Positions 41,568-49,512 of a stretch of 64,000 nt of DNA are shown here, in pieces (positions within the stretch are counted from its first letter, which is position 1; every line of letters starts with the position of its first letter). Below the pieces are notes generated by a model that worked only from the letters and a program-made list of their open reading frames with translations, was not told where the DNA came from and did not search any database. This stretch comes from Rhodospirillaceae bacterium. GTDB taxonomy: Bacteria > Pseudomonadota > Alphaproteobacteria > Bin65. Position numbers and translations under genes: made by a program. The stretch spans positions 91,321 through 155,320 of the forward strand of contig VXNK01000165.1 in NCBI GenBank assembly GCA_009840595.1, written 5' to 3'.

Positions 41568-41677
41568 ATGACGGAACCTGACATTTCCCGACACATCCTG
41601 ACGGAGCACGACATTCCCCGATGCAACCCGACCGAACCTGACATTTCCTGACACACCATGACATTCCGCGATTCCTG
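41568..41677. repeat. 10-bp repeat array C (eleven units)
   Basis: Eleven consecutive decamers hold the pattern (A/C/G)(T/C)GA(C/T)-NNNN-C without any slip: ATGACGGAAC, CTGACATTTC, CCGACACATC, CTGACGGAGC, ACGACATTCC, CCGATGCAAC, CCGACCGAAC, CTGACATTTC, CTGACACACC, ATGACATTCC, GCGATTCCTG. The 10-bp step places every unit on nearly the same face of the helix. All reading frames stay open simply because the unit has no stop codon in any phase; coding is not inferred. Confidence 0.75.
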
Positions 41678-41754
41678 CTCCGGCTCTGGCCGCGGCGCCC
41701 GACAGGTCGGCGGACGGCGGATTTGCCGACGCGTCGACCGGGCCGGGGCGGGTC

Positions 41755-42327
41755 TCAGCGCTGGGGTTCGATCAGAATCCCGTCGACCGCGGAGATTGTG
41801 CCGCCGGGCCCGACCCTGAGCAGCAAGACCTCGCCCGAGGCGACGGCCCGGCCCGTGAGCGCCGCGATGTTCACATAATGGGTGACCAGAACGACGGTTT
41901 CTCCCGGCGGCAGGCCGAACAGGAAGCGCCGCAGTGCGGCGGTCTGCCGGCCGGCCCGGGCCCGATTGCGGAAGAAGGAGTTGAGCGCGGGCAGGTCCTC
42001 GACCGGGCCCAGGCTGAGGAGCCGGGCCGTGTCCCGGCAGCGGCACCATTGACTCGTGAGGACCCGGTCGACGGACACGCCGGCGGCGCGGATCGCCGCC
42101 CCGATCTCCCGCGCCTGATCCCTGCCCCGCGCGTCGAGATTGCGCTGGGTGGTGCAGTCGTCGAGCGCGAAGTCCGCCGGATCTCCCGATCCCGGCGCAT
42201 AGGCGTGGCGCACGATGGCAACGATGCCGGGCTCGGAAAGGCGGGCAAAACGGGTATCGGCGGCTGTCGGCGCCGGGGGGAGAATGAAGGCCGCCATCAG
42301 GGCGGCGGCGAGAAGCAGGCGTGTCAT
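41755..42327 (-). CDS. Exported histidine phosphatase family protein
   Basis: ATG at 42327 gives 190 residues beginning with a Sec signal peptide (RLLLAAALMAAFILPPAPTAAD). The phosphatase-like core has VRHAYAPGSGDP (RHA in place of the usual RHG) with the nucleophilic His, an arginine-rich SQWCRCRDTARLLS and the second His in VVLVTHYVNIAALTG. This set resembles the periplasmic branch-2/SixA-like histidine phosphatases seen in many alphaproteobacteria; the substrate is unknown. Convergent features are absent and it is followed by the 770-bp repeat region. Confidence 0.8.
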   Translation of the reverse strand: MTRLLLAAALMAAFILPPAPTAADTRFARLSEPGIVAIVRHAYAPGSGDPADFALDDCTTQRNLDARGRDQAREIGAAIRAAGVSVDRVLTSQWCRCRDTARLLSLGPVEDLPALNSFFRNRARAGRQTAALRRFLFGLPPGETVVLVTHYVNIAALTGRAVASGEVLLLRVGPGGTISAVDGILIEPQR

Positions 42328-42377
42328 CGGCACGTTCCCGAGGCCAGGCGATAGACGGGTCAAGTGCACAATACCGC

Positions 42378-43472
42378 CTATCCGCCGAACGGCGCCCTGC
42401 CCGTCAGGACCGCGCGCAGGAAGCGGCCGACTTCGCGGTTGGAAATTTGCCTGGCCCGGTCGTCGCGGCCGATCAGGTAGGGCGGCCCGCCGACGCACAG
42501 GCCGAGGATGGTCATGCGCAATAGTGGCGAAACCATGATGAGGTCGGTGTTGAGGTCGCGGATCCGGCCGTCCGGCTCGACGCGCATCCGGCAGCCGTGC
42601 ATCTGCCGGCCGATGCGGAACCGGGACCAGCCGCCGTCCCACTGGTGCGGCGCGTCCTTTATGGCGATCAGCCGGCCGGCGCTGCCGCCGCGCCGCATGT
42701 CGTCCAGATAGGCCCGGCAGCGTAGCGGGTCGATCAGCTCGTCGGCGGTGCCGTACAGCATCAGCAGCGGCGCGCCGGTCGTCCGCGGCTGCGCGAAGCG
42801 GGCGATGCACGGCGCATAGAAGGCGATGTGGCCGGCGAAACGCAGACCGCGGCCCAGCTTGCGGGTAATCCGCCGGTCCAGCATGTAGGCCGCCGCCATG
42901 CCGCCGTAGGAAAAGCCCATGACGAAGGCGCGGCGCGGATCGACGACGGGATGCTTGCGGGCGACCCAGCGCAGCGCCGCGAAGGCGTCGGCGATCGTCA
43001 TGGTTTCGGTCACGTCGATCAGCCGGCGCACGAACCCGCCGCTGCCGCCGCTGCGCGCCGCAAAGACGTCAATTGCGACGGCGGCCAGCCCCATAGCGGC
43101 GAATTGGCGGCCGTAGACATGCTCGCGGGCATAGCGGACCCCGCTTGCGCCATGCAGCAGGATAACGATCGGCACGCTGCGCGCCGGCCGGCGGCCTGCG
43201 GGCAGGGGTTGCGGAAGGTAGAGCGTGCCGATTCCCGTCGTTTCTTCGGCATCGTCCGCGTCGGTCGGCGCGAAGGGGCTAGTCGTCGGGAAGCGGATGT
43301 CCCGGCCGGCGTAGCCTTCGAGGCCCGCTTCGCCGGGCCACGGGCGGATGAGTTGCGGCCAGTCGCCCGCCTTTACGTCCTTTCCGGCCAGGACGACAAG
43401 ACCGAGGCAACCGAACAACAGGCCAAAGCGCGCCGTTCCGCGGCGGCCCACCCTACGGTATATCCCGGCCAT
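42378..43472 (-). CDS. Exported dienelactone-hydrolase-like alpha/beta hydrolase
   Basis: The ATG at 43472 gives 364 residues with a basic N-region and hydrophobic core (GTARFGLLFGCLGLVVLAG) that looks like a signal peptide. The hydrolase domain has VILLHGASG (oxyanion region), the elbow VMGFSYGGMAA (Ser nucleophile), and LLMLYGTADELIDP with an Asp and later DAPHQWDGG with the His. This resembles the dienelactone hydrolase superfamily. Its start codon shares two bases with the start codon of the divergent RNase D gene, so either its true start is further inside or both genes lack ordinary leaders. Confidence 0.72.
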   Translation of the reverse strand: MAGIYRRVGRRGTARFGLLFGCLGLVVLAGKDVKAGDWPQLIRPWPGEAGLEGYAGRDIRFPTTSPFAPTDADDAEETTGIGTLYLPQPLPAGRRPARSVPIVILLHGASGVRYAREHVYGRQFAAMGLAAVAIDVFAARSGGSGGFVRRLIDVTETMTIADAFAALRWVARKHPVVDPRRAFVMGFSYGGMAAAYMLDRRITRKLGRGLRFAGHIAFYAPCIARFAQPRTTGAPLLMLYGTADELIDPLRCRAYLDDMRRGGSAGRLIAIKDAPHQWDGGWSRFRIGRQMHGCRMRVEPDGRIRDLNTDLIMVSPLLRMTILGLCVGGPPYLIGRDDRARQISNREVGRFLRAVLTGRAPFGG

Positions 43473-44628
43473 GACCCTTCTTACCGATCCGGCGCAGGTC
43501 GCCGCCCTGTGCGCCCGTCTGGCGGCCGAAGACTTCGTCACCGTCGATACCGAATTCATCCGCGAAAAAACCTACTGGCCCGTGCTGTGCCTGATTCAGC
43601 TCGCCGGCGAGGACGAGGCGGCTGCCGTCGATCCGCTGGCGCCGGGCATGGACCTTACGCCGGTCTGGGACCTGATGCAGAATCCCGATGTCGTGAAAGT
43701 CTTCCACGCCGCCCGGCAGGATATCGAGATTTTCGTGCATCTGACCGGCCGGACGCCGACGCCGGTCTACGATACCCAGATTGCCGCGATGGTGTGCGGC
43801 TTCGGCGACCAGGTCGGCTACGAGCAGCTGGTGCGCAAGCTGGCGAAGGCGCAGATCGACAAGGGCGCTCGCTTTGCCGACTGGGCGGCCCGGCCGCTGA
43901 CCGGGAAGCAGCTCGCCTACGCCCTCTCCGACGTAACCCATCTGCGTACGGCCTACCGGAAATTGCGGGAGCGCATCCGCTCGGCAGGGCGCGAAGACTG
44001 GATCGCGGGGGACATGGCGGCGCTCGAAGACGCCGCCACCTACATTACGGAGCCGGAAGATGCCTGGAAGCGGGTCAAGTCACGCTCCCTCAAGCCCCGG
44101 TATCTCGGCGTCCTGAAACAGGTCGCGGCGTGGCGCGAGAGCTTTGCGCAACAGAAGAATATTCCGCGGAACCGGGTGTTCCGCGACGAGGCCCTGGTGG
44201 ACATCGCCGCCAATGCGCCGCGGACCGTGGCGGCGCTGATGCGCACGCGCGGCGTCTCGAAAGGGCTGGCGGAAGGCCCGGCCGGCGCGGCGATCCTCAA
44301 GGCGGTCGAGCGCGGTCTGAACGAGCCGGCGCCCGAACCGCAACCCGGCGCGATCCGGGAAGAGCTGCCGGCCGGCGCCGCGCCGGTGGTCGAGTTTCTC
44401 AAGGTGCTGCTGAAGGAACGGTGCGAGACGGGCCGCGTCGCCCAGAAACTCGTCGCGTCGGCCGCCGACCTGGAGCGGATCGCCGTGGACGACGAGGCCG
44501 ACGTGCCGGCGCTTGCCGGCTGGCGCCGCACCCTGTTCGGCGAGGACGCCCTCGCCCTCAAGCACGGCCGGCTCGCCCTGGCGGTGCGCAACGGCGGCAT
44601 CGAGACCATCCGCCTGAACGATGGGTAA
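43471..44628 (+). CDS. rnd: Ribonuclease D
   Basis: The 385-residue protein has the DEDDy 3'-5' exonuclease motifs: FVTVDTEFIRE (Exo I, D and E), KVFHAARQDIEIF (Exo II, D) and YALSDVTHLRTAY (Exo III, Y-x3-D), followed by the HRDC domains (SRSLKPRYLGVLKQVAAWRESFAQQKNIPRNRVFRDEAL, residues about 210-290). RNase D trims tRNA and small RNA 3' ends. Length and order match the E. coli enzyme. ATG at 43471 overlaps the divergent hydrolase start. Confidence 0.93.
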   Translation: MTLLTDPAQVAALCARLAAEDFVTVDTEFIREKTYWPVLCLIQLAGEDEAAAVDPLAPGMDLTPVWDLMQNPDVVKVFHAARQDIEIFVHLTGRTPTPVYDTQIAAMVCGFGDQVGYEQLVRKLAKAQIDKGARFADWAARPLTGKQLAYALSDVTHLRTAYRKLRERIRSAGREDWIAGDMAALEDAATYITEPEDAWKRVKSRSLKPRYLGVLKQVAAWRESFAQQKNIPRNRVFRDEALVDIAANAPRTVAALMRTRGVSKGLAEGPAGAAILKAVERGLNEPAPEPQPGAIREELPAGAAPVVEFLKVLLKERCETGRVAQKLVASAADLERIAVDDEADVPALAGWRRTLFGEDALALKHGRLALAVRNGGIETIRLNDG

Positions 44629-44708
44629 CTCCGGCCATCGCCTTTTGACTTGGCCCCCGCCGGCCCTATTGTCCGGTTGACGCCCCCAACAGCGCGAACG
44701 GATCGGTC

Positions 44709-45413
44709 ATGACCCGGAAAATCACCGTCGATATCGTCTCCGATACGGTCTGTCCGTGGTGTTATGTCGGCAAGCGGCGCTTCGAGGAGGCGCTGGCCCG
44801 AAGGCCGCCGGACCTCGAAATCTATGTCGGCTGGCGGCCGTTCCAGCTCAATCCCGAGATGCCGGCCGAAGGCATGGACCGGAAGGCCTATCTCGCCGCC
44901 AAGTTCGGCGGCGACGAGCGGGCCGAACACATCTATTCCGCGATCCGCGAGGCCGGCGCGTCGACCGGCCTCGACTTCGATTTCTCCCGCATGGCGCGCC
45001 AGCCCAACACCCTCGATTCGCACCGGCTGATCGACCGGGCCGGCCGGGCGGCAGAGGACTCCGGAGGCCGGCCCGGCCTGCAGGACGCGGTCGTGGAACG
45101 GCTGTTCCGGGCTTGTTTCATGGAAGGCAGGGACATCGGCGACCGGGAAACCCTGGTCGAACTCGCCGCCGATGCCGGCATGGACGCCGCCGAAACCCGG
45201 GCCTACCTCGACAGCGACGAGGATGCCGAACGCATCCGGCAGGAAGACGACATGGCCCGGCAAATGGGCATCCAGGGCGTGCCCTGTTTCATCGTCAACC
45301 GACAATATGCCGTCTCCGGCGCCCAGGAACCTGCGGTGTTCCTGAAAGCCTTCGAGGAGGTGCTGGCAGCCGAAGACGCAGCGGCGGAAGACGCCGAACC
45401 CGCGCCGGCCTGA
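44709..45413 (+). CDS. DsbA-family oxidoreductase, FrnE-like
   Basis: The 234-residue protein begins VDIVSDTVCPWCYVGKRRFEEAL, with the thioredoxin-fold CPWC active site, a helical insertion (about 65-150) and the cis-Pro loop GIQGVPCFIVNRQYAVSGAQ. There is no signal peptide, so it acts in the cytoplasm, like FrnE/2-hydroxychromene-2-carboxylate isomerase relatives. Members take part in polyketide synthesis or oxidative-stress disulfide exchange; the partner is unknown. The stop lies inside a 10-bp tandem repeat. Confidence 0.85.
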   Translation: MTRKITVDIVSDTVCPWCYVGKRRFEEALARRPPDLEIYVGWRPFQLNPEMPAEGMDRKAYLAAKFGGDERAEHIYSAIREAGASTGLDFDFSRMARQPNTLDSHRLIDRAGRAAEDSGGRPGLQDAVVERLFRACFMEGRDIGDRETLVELAADAGMDAAETRAYLDSDEDAERIRQEDDMARQMGIQGVPCFIVNRQYAVSGAQEPAVFLKAFEEVLAAEDAAAEDAEPAPA

Positions 45414-45440
45414 GCCGGCCTGAGCCGGCCTGAGCCGGGC
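45411..45440. repeat. 10-bp tandem repeat across the frnE-like stop codon
   Basis: TGAGCCGGCC, TGAGCCGGCC and TGAGCCGGGC follow each other exactly. Each copy brings a TGA, so slipped-strand events would not lengthen the protein. The unit is unrelated to the decamers at 41 kb. Confidence 0.7.
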
Positions 45441-45521
45441 CGTCACGACTTTTTGACGGCCCGCCGGCGCAAATGCGGCTATACCCTGCGCCCGAATTTC
45501 CGGTTCCGGAGCGCGCGCATC

Positions 45522-46349
45522 ATGTCCAACCCGTCGATCGCCGACAGCACCTTCCGCCACAGCGAGAATGAGTGGGCGACGCGCGTCGAACTGGCCGCCC
45601 TCTACCGGGTCGCCGACCGCTACGGCATGACCGATATCGCCAACCAGGAGATCGGCGCCCGGGTCCGCGGCGAGCCCGACCGCTTCCTCATTCATCCCTA
45701 CGGGCTGCTTTTCGAGGAGGTCCGCGCCTCGGACTTCGTCAAGGTGGGCCTGGACGGCGCGGTCGCCGACGGGCGCGGCATCTGGAACGGCAGCGGGCAG
45801 GAGAATTTCGCCGAGCGCAGCGGCGAGCGCTGGGTCAGCGACGGCGGCGTCAATCTCGGCCGGTGGATTTTCGGCGCGCGCCCGGACTGCAATTTCTTCA
45901 TCCACGCGCACTGCGAGGATGTGATGGCGGTATCGGCGACCGAGGGCGGCCTGCGGCCGGTCAGCCAGGCCTTCATCTATCTGCGCGCCCACATCGCCTA
46001 TCTCGATTACGACTTCGCCGAGGACGACGAGTATGCAGCCGGATTCCTCAAGGCGATCGCAGACCGCGATATCCTGATTTCGCACAATCACGGCTACTAC
46101 GCACTCGGCCGCTCGGCGGCGGAGGCCTTCTTCCGCGCCTTCTATCTGCGCCAGGCCTGTGCGGTGCAGGTCAAGGCGGCGGCGACCGCGGCCGGCATGG
46201 GCGAAGGAATGCGCGAGATCGATCCGCAGCGCGTCGCCATGATCGAAGACCAGATGCTCGAGTCGGCCCATTACCATTACGACGGCAGCACCGAATGGGC
46301 GGCGCTGCTGCGCAAGCTCGAGCGCGAGTGCCCCGACTACCGGACGTAA
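45522..46349 (+). CDS. Class II aldolase/adducin family protein
   Basis: ATG at 45522 gives 275 residues. The zinc-binding histidines of the family are visible in NFFIHAHCEDVMAVS and ISHNHGYYALG, with an early acidic/asparagine region (DIANQEIGARVRGEPDRFLIHPYGLLFEEV). Class II aldolases split or decarboxylate phosphorylated sugars; this branch (EWATRVELAALYRVADRYGMTD) is common in alphaproteobacteria and its substrate is not established. It is monocistronic by context. Confidence 0.85.
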   Translation: MSNPSIADSTFRHSENEWATRVELAALYRVADRYGMTDIANQEIGARVRGEPDRFLIHPYGLLFEEVRASDFVKVGLDGAVADGRGIWNGSGQENFAERSGERWVSDGGVNLGRWIFGARPDCNFFIHAHCEDVMAVSATEGGLRPVSQAFIYLRAHIAYLDYDFAEDDEYAAGFLKAIADRDILISHNHGYYALGRSAAEAFFRAFYLRQACAVQVKAAATAAGMGEGMREIDPQRVAMIEDQMLESAHYHYDGSTEWAALLRKLERECPDYRT

Positions 46350-46408
46350 GCGCCCGTTCTTTTGTCCACCGGCTGTAGCGGCGCCGATGCCTTGAACCGC
46401 AGGAGGTG

Positions 46409-47047
46409 TCAGCCGCTCTGCGGCGGACTGCGCATCAGCCCGGCGAGCCGGCCGGTTTCCATTCCGTCGCCGTCTTTTTCAAGATGGCGCGCCGCGTTCA
46501 GCCGGGCCTCGTCGGTCCGGTTCTGGTTCAGCTTCCAGGTTCCGTCCACCGATTCCACGTCCAGTTCGACCGGCAGGATCGCGCGCATCATCGCCTGCAA
46601 ATGCCGGTCGGGCACCTTCGACGTCCGCCATGGCGGCTTGGGCAGGAGCCGATGCTCGAATTGCGCCGCGAGCGCATCCAGATGGGGGCGCAGGGTCTCC
46701 TCCGGACGAAGCCGCAGCCGGCCCCTCAGGTGAACGGCCACATAGTTCCACGTCGGGACCAGGTCGGCGCCCGCTTCGTACCAGTCGGGCGAAACGTAAC
46801 CGTCGGGCCCGCTGACCGCCAGGACCGCCGGCCTCTCTCCTTTCGCCAGGCAGCGTGCGATCGGGTTCGACCGCACGATATGGGCATGGACGACCCGGCC
46901 GTCCCCGGCCAGCAGGAAGGGAATGTGGCTGAGCAAGGGCCCGGCCGCGTCGCCTGCGTCCACTGCCAGCACGCCGAACGACCGCTCTGTTGCGAGTGCC
47001 AGGCTCGCTTCGCGGGAAACCTGCCGGAATACGGGATTAGGGTGCAT
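46409..47047 (-). CDS. FMN-binding negative transcriptional regulator-like protein (PaiB family)
   Basis: The 212-residue protein has a split-barrel flavin-binding fold with the PaiB family markers: MHPNPVF at the start, LLSHIPFLL, VHAHIVRSNPIA, YVSPDWYEAGADLVPTWNYVAVHLRG and WKLNQN near the end. In Bacillus, PaiB was described as a negative regulator of sporulation and protease genes; in proteobacteria the proteins are probably FMN enzymes of unknown substrate. It lies 71 bp downstream of the lrp-type gene on the same strand. Confidence 0.87.
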   Translation of the reverse strand: MHPNPVFRQVSREASLALATERSFGVLAVDAGDAAGPLLSHIPFLLAGDGRVVHAHIVRSNPIARCLAKGERPAVLAVSGPDGYVSPDWYEAGADLVPTWNYVAVHLRGRLRLRPEETLRPHLDALAAQFEHRLLPKPPWRTSKVPDRHLQAMMRAILPVELDVESVDGTWKLNQNRTDEARLNAARHLEKDGDGMETGRLAGLMRSPPQSG

Positions 47048-47118
47048 GAAACAGTCGCTTCGGGTTTTGTCCTGGAGGGTGCCGGCCGTCCTCTCGATCG
47101 TCCGGTGAATACTGCCGG

Positions 47119-47580
47119 CTAAATCGGCAGGGCGGTCGTCTCCTTGATGTCTTCCATCACGAAACTGGCCGAAATGTCCGAGATCGGGACCTTGGCGATC
47201 AGGCGCTTGTAGAACCGGTCGTAGCCCTTGACGTCCGGAACCCGCAGCCGGAGCACATAGTCGATGTCGCCGGTCATCCGGTGAGCGCCCTGGATCTCCG
47301 GCAGCGTCCGGACGGCCTCTTCGAACTTGGCGAGCCAGTCTTTCTCGTGCGCGCTGGTGCGGATGATGACGAAGACCGAGAGGCCGAGACCGACCGCATC
47401 CGGATCGATCAGGGCGACCCGCCCGTGAATGACCTGCCGCTCCTCCAGCAGCTTGACGCGGCGCCAGCAGGCGTTGCGCGACAGGTTCGTCCGGGTGGCC
47501 AGTTCGTCCATGCTGACCGACGCGTCCTGTTGCAGGCAGCGCAGGATTCTGAGGTCGGTTTCGTCAAGAACCAGGCTCAT
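47119..47580 (-). CDS. Lrp/AsnC-family transcriptional regulator
   Basis: ATG at 47580 gives 153 residues, the normal size; the ORF track adds a 50-residue lead. The N-terminal helix-turn-helix is LDETDLRILRCLQQDASVSMDELATRTNLSRNACWRRVKLLEE and the C-terminal RAM ligand-binding domain includes VPISDISASFVMEDIKET. Lrp-type proteins respond to amino acids. The upstream region toward the DUF6356 gene has AT-rich dyads (GATATCCGAAAATATC) that could be autoregulatory sites. Confidence 0.92.
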   Translation of the reverse strand: MSLVLDETDLRILRCLQQDASVSMDELATRTNLSRNACWRRVKLLEERQVIHGRVALIDPDAVGLGLSVFVIIRTSAHEKDWLAKFEEAVRTLPEIQGAHRMTGDIDYVLRLRVPDVKGYDRFYKRLIAKVPISDISASFVMEDIKETTALPI

Positions 47581-47693
47581 TTTGGGACGATATCCGAAAA
47601 TATCGAAAATTTGTAGAAAAATTGGGACACTTGTTCCGGGCCGTTCGGGTATCGTGAGCGGCAGGCGAATCGGCGAGCGGCGGAGCGCGAACC

Positions 47694-47942
47694 ATGAACC
47701 AGCGGCAAGCGAGCATCCCGGCAGGGACATTCCTGAGCGCCTTCCGCGATCATCCGGCCAGCGTCGGCGAAACCTATCCCGAGCATATGGGGTTCGCGCT
47801 GCGCTTCGGCGCCCGGTTGCTCTGCGCCGGCGTAGCGGCCTGCATCCACGCCCTCGTCCCGGCGTTGTTCGAGACCACGGCGAGCGATACGGTCAAGGCA
47901 ATGCACGCTGAAATCGAGGGCCGCGGCCGGACAACGGGCTGA
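47694..47942 (+). CDS. Small DUF6356-like membrane-associated protein
   Basis: The 82-residue protein starts at ATG 47694. It has the pattern FRDHPASVGETYPEHMGFALRFGARLLCAGVAACIHALVPALF...SDTVKAMH seen in DUF6356 proteins, with one hydrophobic helix around residues 38-60. Function is unknown. It is divergent from the Lrp-family regulator across 113 bp and convergent with the quinone reductase gene. Confidence 0.78.
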   Translation: MNQRQASIPAGTFLSAFRDHPASVGETYPEHMGFALRFGARLLCAGVAACIHALVPALFETTASDTVKAMHAEIEGRGRTTG

Positions 47943-47967
47943 AACGCCGGCCGGGCGCCTCGCGCAC

Positions 47968-48603
47968 TCAGCGAAGCCGGGCGGCCGCCCCCTCGATTTT
48001 CCGGTCGATTTTCCGGCCGAACGCTTCGAGGCGCGTCCTGTCGAGCGCCGCCACGCCGTAAAGGCTCAGCATTTCGAAATCTGCCTGGGGCGCGCAGCTT
48101 CCGAGGATGGCGCCCTTCAGCACCCGCTTGACCGGCTGCCGCAGGATCAGGCGGTCGATCTTCCACGGCGAGGTCAGCGTCGTAATCGCAAGGCAGTATC
48201 TGAGCCCGGAAAGCGCCGGTGTGATCGCGCCGGTTTCGGGCGCGTTGTCGAAGGCGACGCCCGGCGCCCACACCCGGTCGAACCAGCCCTTGAGCAGTGC
48301 GGGCAACCCGAACCACCAGGTCGGAAAGACGAGGATCAGCGTCTCCGCCCGCTTCAGCTGCGCCGTCTCCGCGCGGGTTGCGGCGCCGTCGAAGGCGCCG
48401 AAATAGCTCGCGCGCTCCGCCGCGGTGAGGGCCGCCTCGAAGCCGCGATCATAAAGGTCCAGATGCTCGTAGGCGACGCCGTTGGCCTCGAGGCCGGCTG
48501 CGACCCGGCCGACAAGATGGTGGCACAGGCTGTCTTTCAGCGGATGGCAGGAAACGATCAGGCAGTTCGGTTCGGCGTTTCGCAGCGTCGTGGCTTCGGC
48601 CAA
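47968..48603 (-). CDS. Flavodoxin-fold NAD(P)H-dependent oxidoreductase (NQO1/KefF-like)
   Basis: The 211-residue protein reads CLIVSCHPLKDSLCHHL (phosphate-binding loop of the flavin site), then LILVFPTWWFGLPALLKGWFDRVWAPGVAF, the diagnostic motif of NAD(P)H:quinone reductase 1 and KefF proteins. It reduces quinones or electrophiles with two electrons in the cytosol. The start is TTG at 48603, eight bases after GGAGG, with no better ATG. No kefC antiporter is adjacent. Confidence 0.87.
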   Translation of the reverse strand: MAEATTLRNAEPNCLIVSCHPLKDSLCHHLVGRVAAGLEANGVAYEHLDLYDRGFEAALTAAERASYFGAFDGAATRAETAQLKRAETLILVFPTWWFGLPALLKGWFDRVWAPGVAFDNAPETGAITPALSGLRYCLAITTLTSPWKIDRLILRQPVKRVLKGAILGSCAPQADFEMLSLYGVAALDRTRLEAFGRKIDRKIEGAAARLR

Positions 48604-48628
48604 TTTTGCCGCCTCCGCTCTCGCCGTA

Positions 48629-49270
48629 TCAGGCCGGGGCCAGGACGAAATCGAACCGCGCCCGCCAGGCCCCGCCGGCCCGGCCGAGCCGCATCGCCAG
48701 GCCTTGGCGGTAGATGAAATCCCGGCGGTTGGCCTCGTCCAGGTCCGGAAAATACAGCTGGGTGGTCAGCAGGCGGGTGCGCGCACCCTGAACCTTGACG
48801 TGAAAGTGCGGCGTCCGCCCGGTGTAGTGGCCGGGCCGGATCGTCTCGAACCGGAAGGCGCCGGCGCTGTCGGCAAACTGGTGGCCGCGATAGCGGAAGC
48901 CGCTGTTGTCGTAGCGCCCCCGTTCGTCGCAATGCCACAAGTCGACAACCGCGCCCGGCACGGGGCGGCAGTCGGGCGTCAGGACCAGCCCCTGGAGCAC
49001 CAGTGGTTCGCCGCCGCTGCCCGGCTCGCGCAGGTCGGCGCGGCGCGGCGTCGACGGCGTGTAATACGGCCCTTCGGTCTGCCCGATCGTGCCGGGCGTG
49101 CAGTTCGACGGCGGAGCAAGGCCGAGGCCCCGGTCTGCCGCCGGACCGCGGAAGTCGTATCCCAGGGGCGTCGAGCGGGCGCCGGCCAGGAACAGCGTCG
49201 CCGCCGTTCCGGCAACGCCGACCGCCAGGCCCGCCGCGACCGATCTCCGGGTTATGCCGCCTTTCGACAT
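48629..49270 (-). CDS. Tat-exported intradiol ring-cleavage dioxygenase-like protein
   Basis: The 213-residue protein begins with a twin-arginine signal (ITRRSVAAGLAVGVAGTAATLFLAGA). The catalytic domain has EGPYY (Tyr ligand), VDLWHCDERGRYDN, GHYTGRTPHFHVKV (Tyr and two His ligands), the Fe(III) 2-Tyr/2-His set of catechol and protocatechuate dioxygenases. Most such enzymes are cytoplasmic; a subgroup of short exported forms exists with unknown substrate. It is 25 bp upstream of, and likely co-transcribed with, the NAD(P)H oxidoreductase. Confidence 0.82.
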   Translation of the reverse strand: MSKGGITRRSVAAGLAVGVAGTAATLFLAGARSTPLGYDFRGPAADRGLGLAPPSNCTPGTIGQTEGPYYTPSTPRRADLREPGSGGEPLVLQGLVLTPDCRPVPGAVVDLWHCDERGRYDNSGFRYRGHQFADSAGAFRFETIRPGHYTGRTPHFHVKVQGARTRLLTTQLYFPDLDEANRRDFIYRQGLAMRLGRAGGAWRARFDFVLAPA

Positions 49271-49384
49271 GAACCCAGCCTACCATATCCCGCGCCGGAG
49301 GACGAAGCGCGTTCCACCGACCAGGGACGCAGCGAAGCCGCCGAACGCTTCGGGCGGCATGGCGAGCGAACCCGATAACAATTC

Positions 49385-49413
49385 TTGACGCCTTCCACAG
49401 GCCTTACTACGGT
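49385..49413 (+). promoter_or_regulatory. Possible preTA promoter
   Basis: TTGACG (49385-49390), a 17-bp spacer and TACGGT (49408-49413) form a moderate sigma-70-like promoter 100 bp upstream of the preT start. No operator palindrome was seen nearby. Confidence 0.35.
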
Positions 49414-49512
49414 TTGCGTTTTTTCGCGGTGGCCGATTCCGGGTGCAGGAAGGGGGAACCCGGCATCCGGAAGAATACACGCCTTGCCGATGCCTGAAGG
49501 GAGCGTGGCAGC

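Noticed and set aside
41026-41664. Minus-strand ORF of 212 residues with cysteine-rich ten-residue repeats
   Set aside because: The repeats follow from the 10-bp DNA unit and appear as decapeptides in several frames on both strands; the ORF also runs through the MITE-like element. No start with a ribosome-binding site.
41212-41677. Possible CRISPR array
   Set aside because: Units are 10 bp in direct contact, with no spacers of 30-40 bp, no conserved 25-40 bp repeat and no cas genes.
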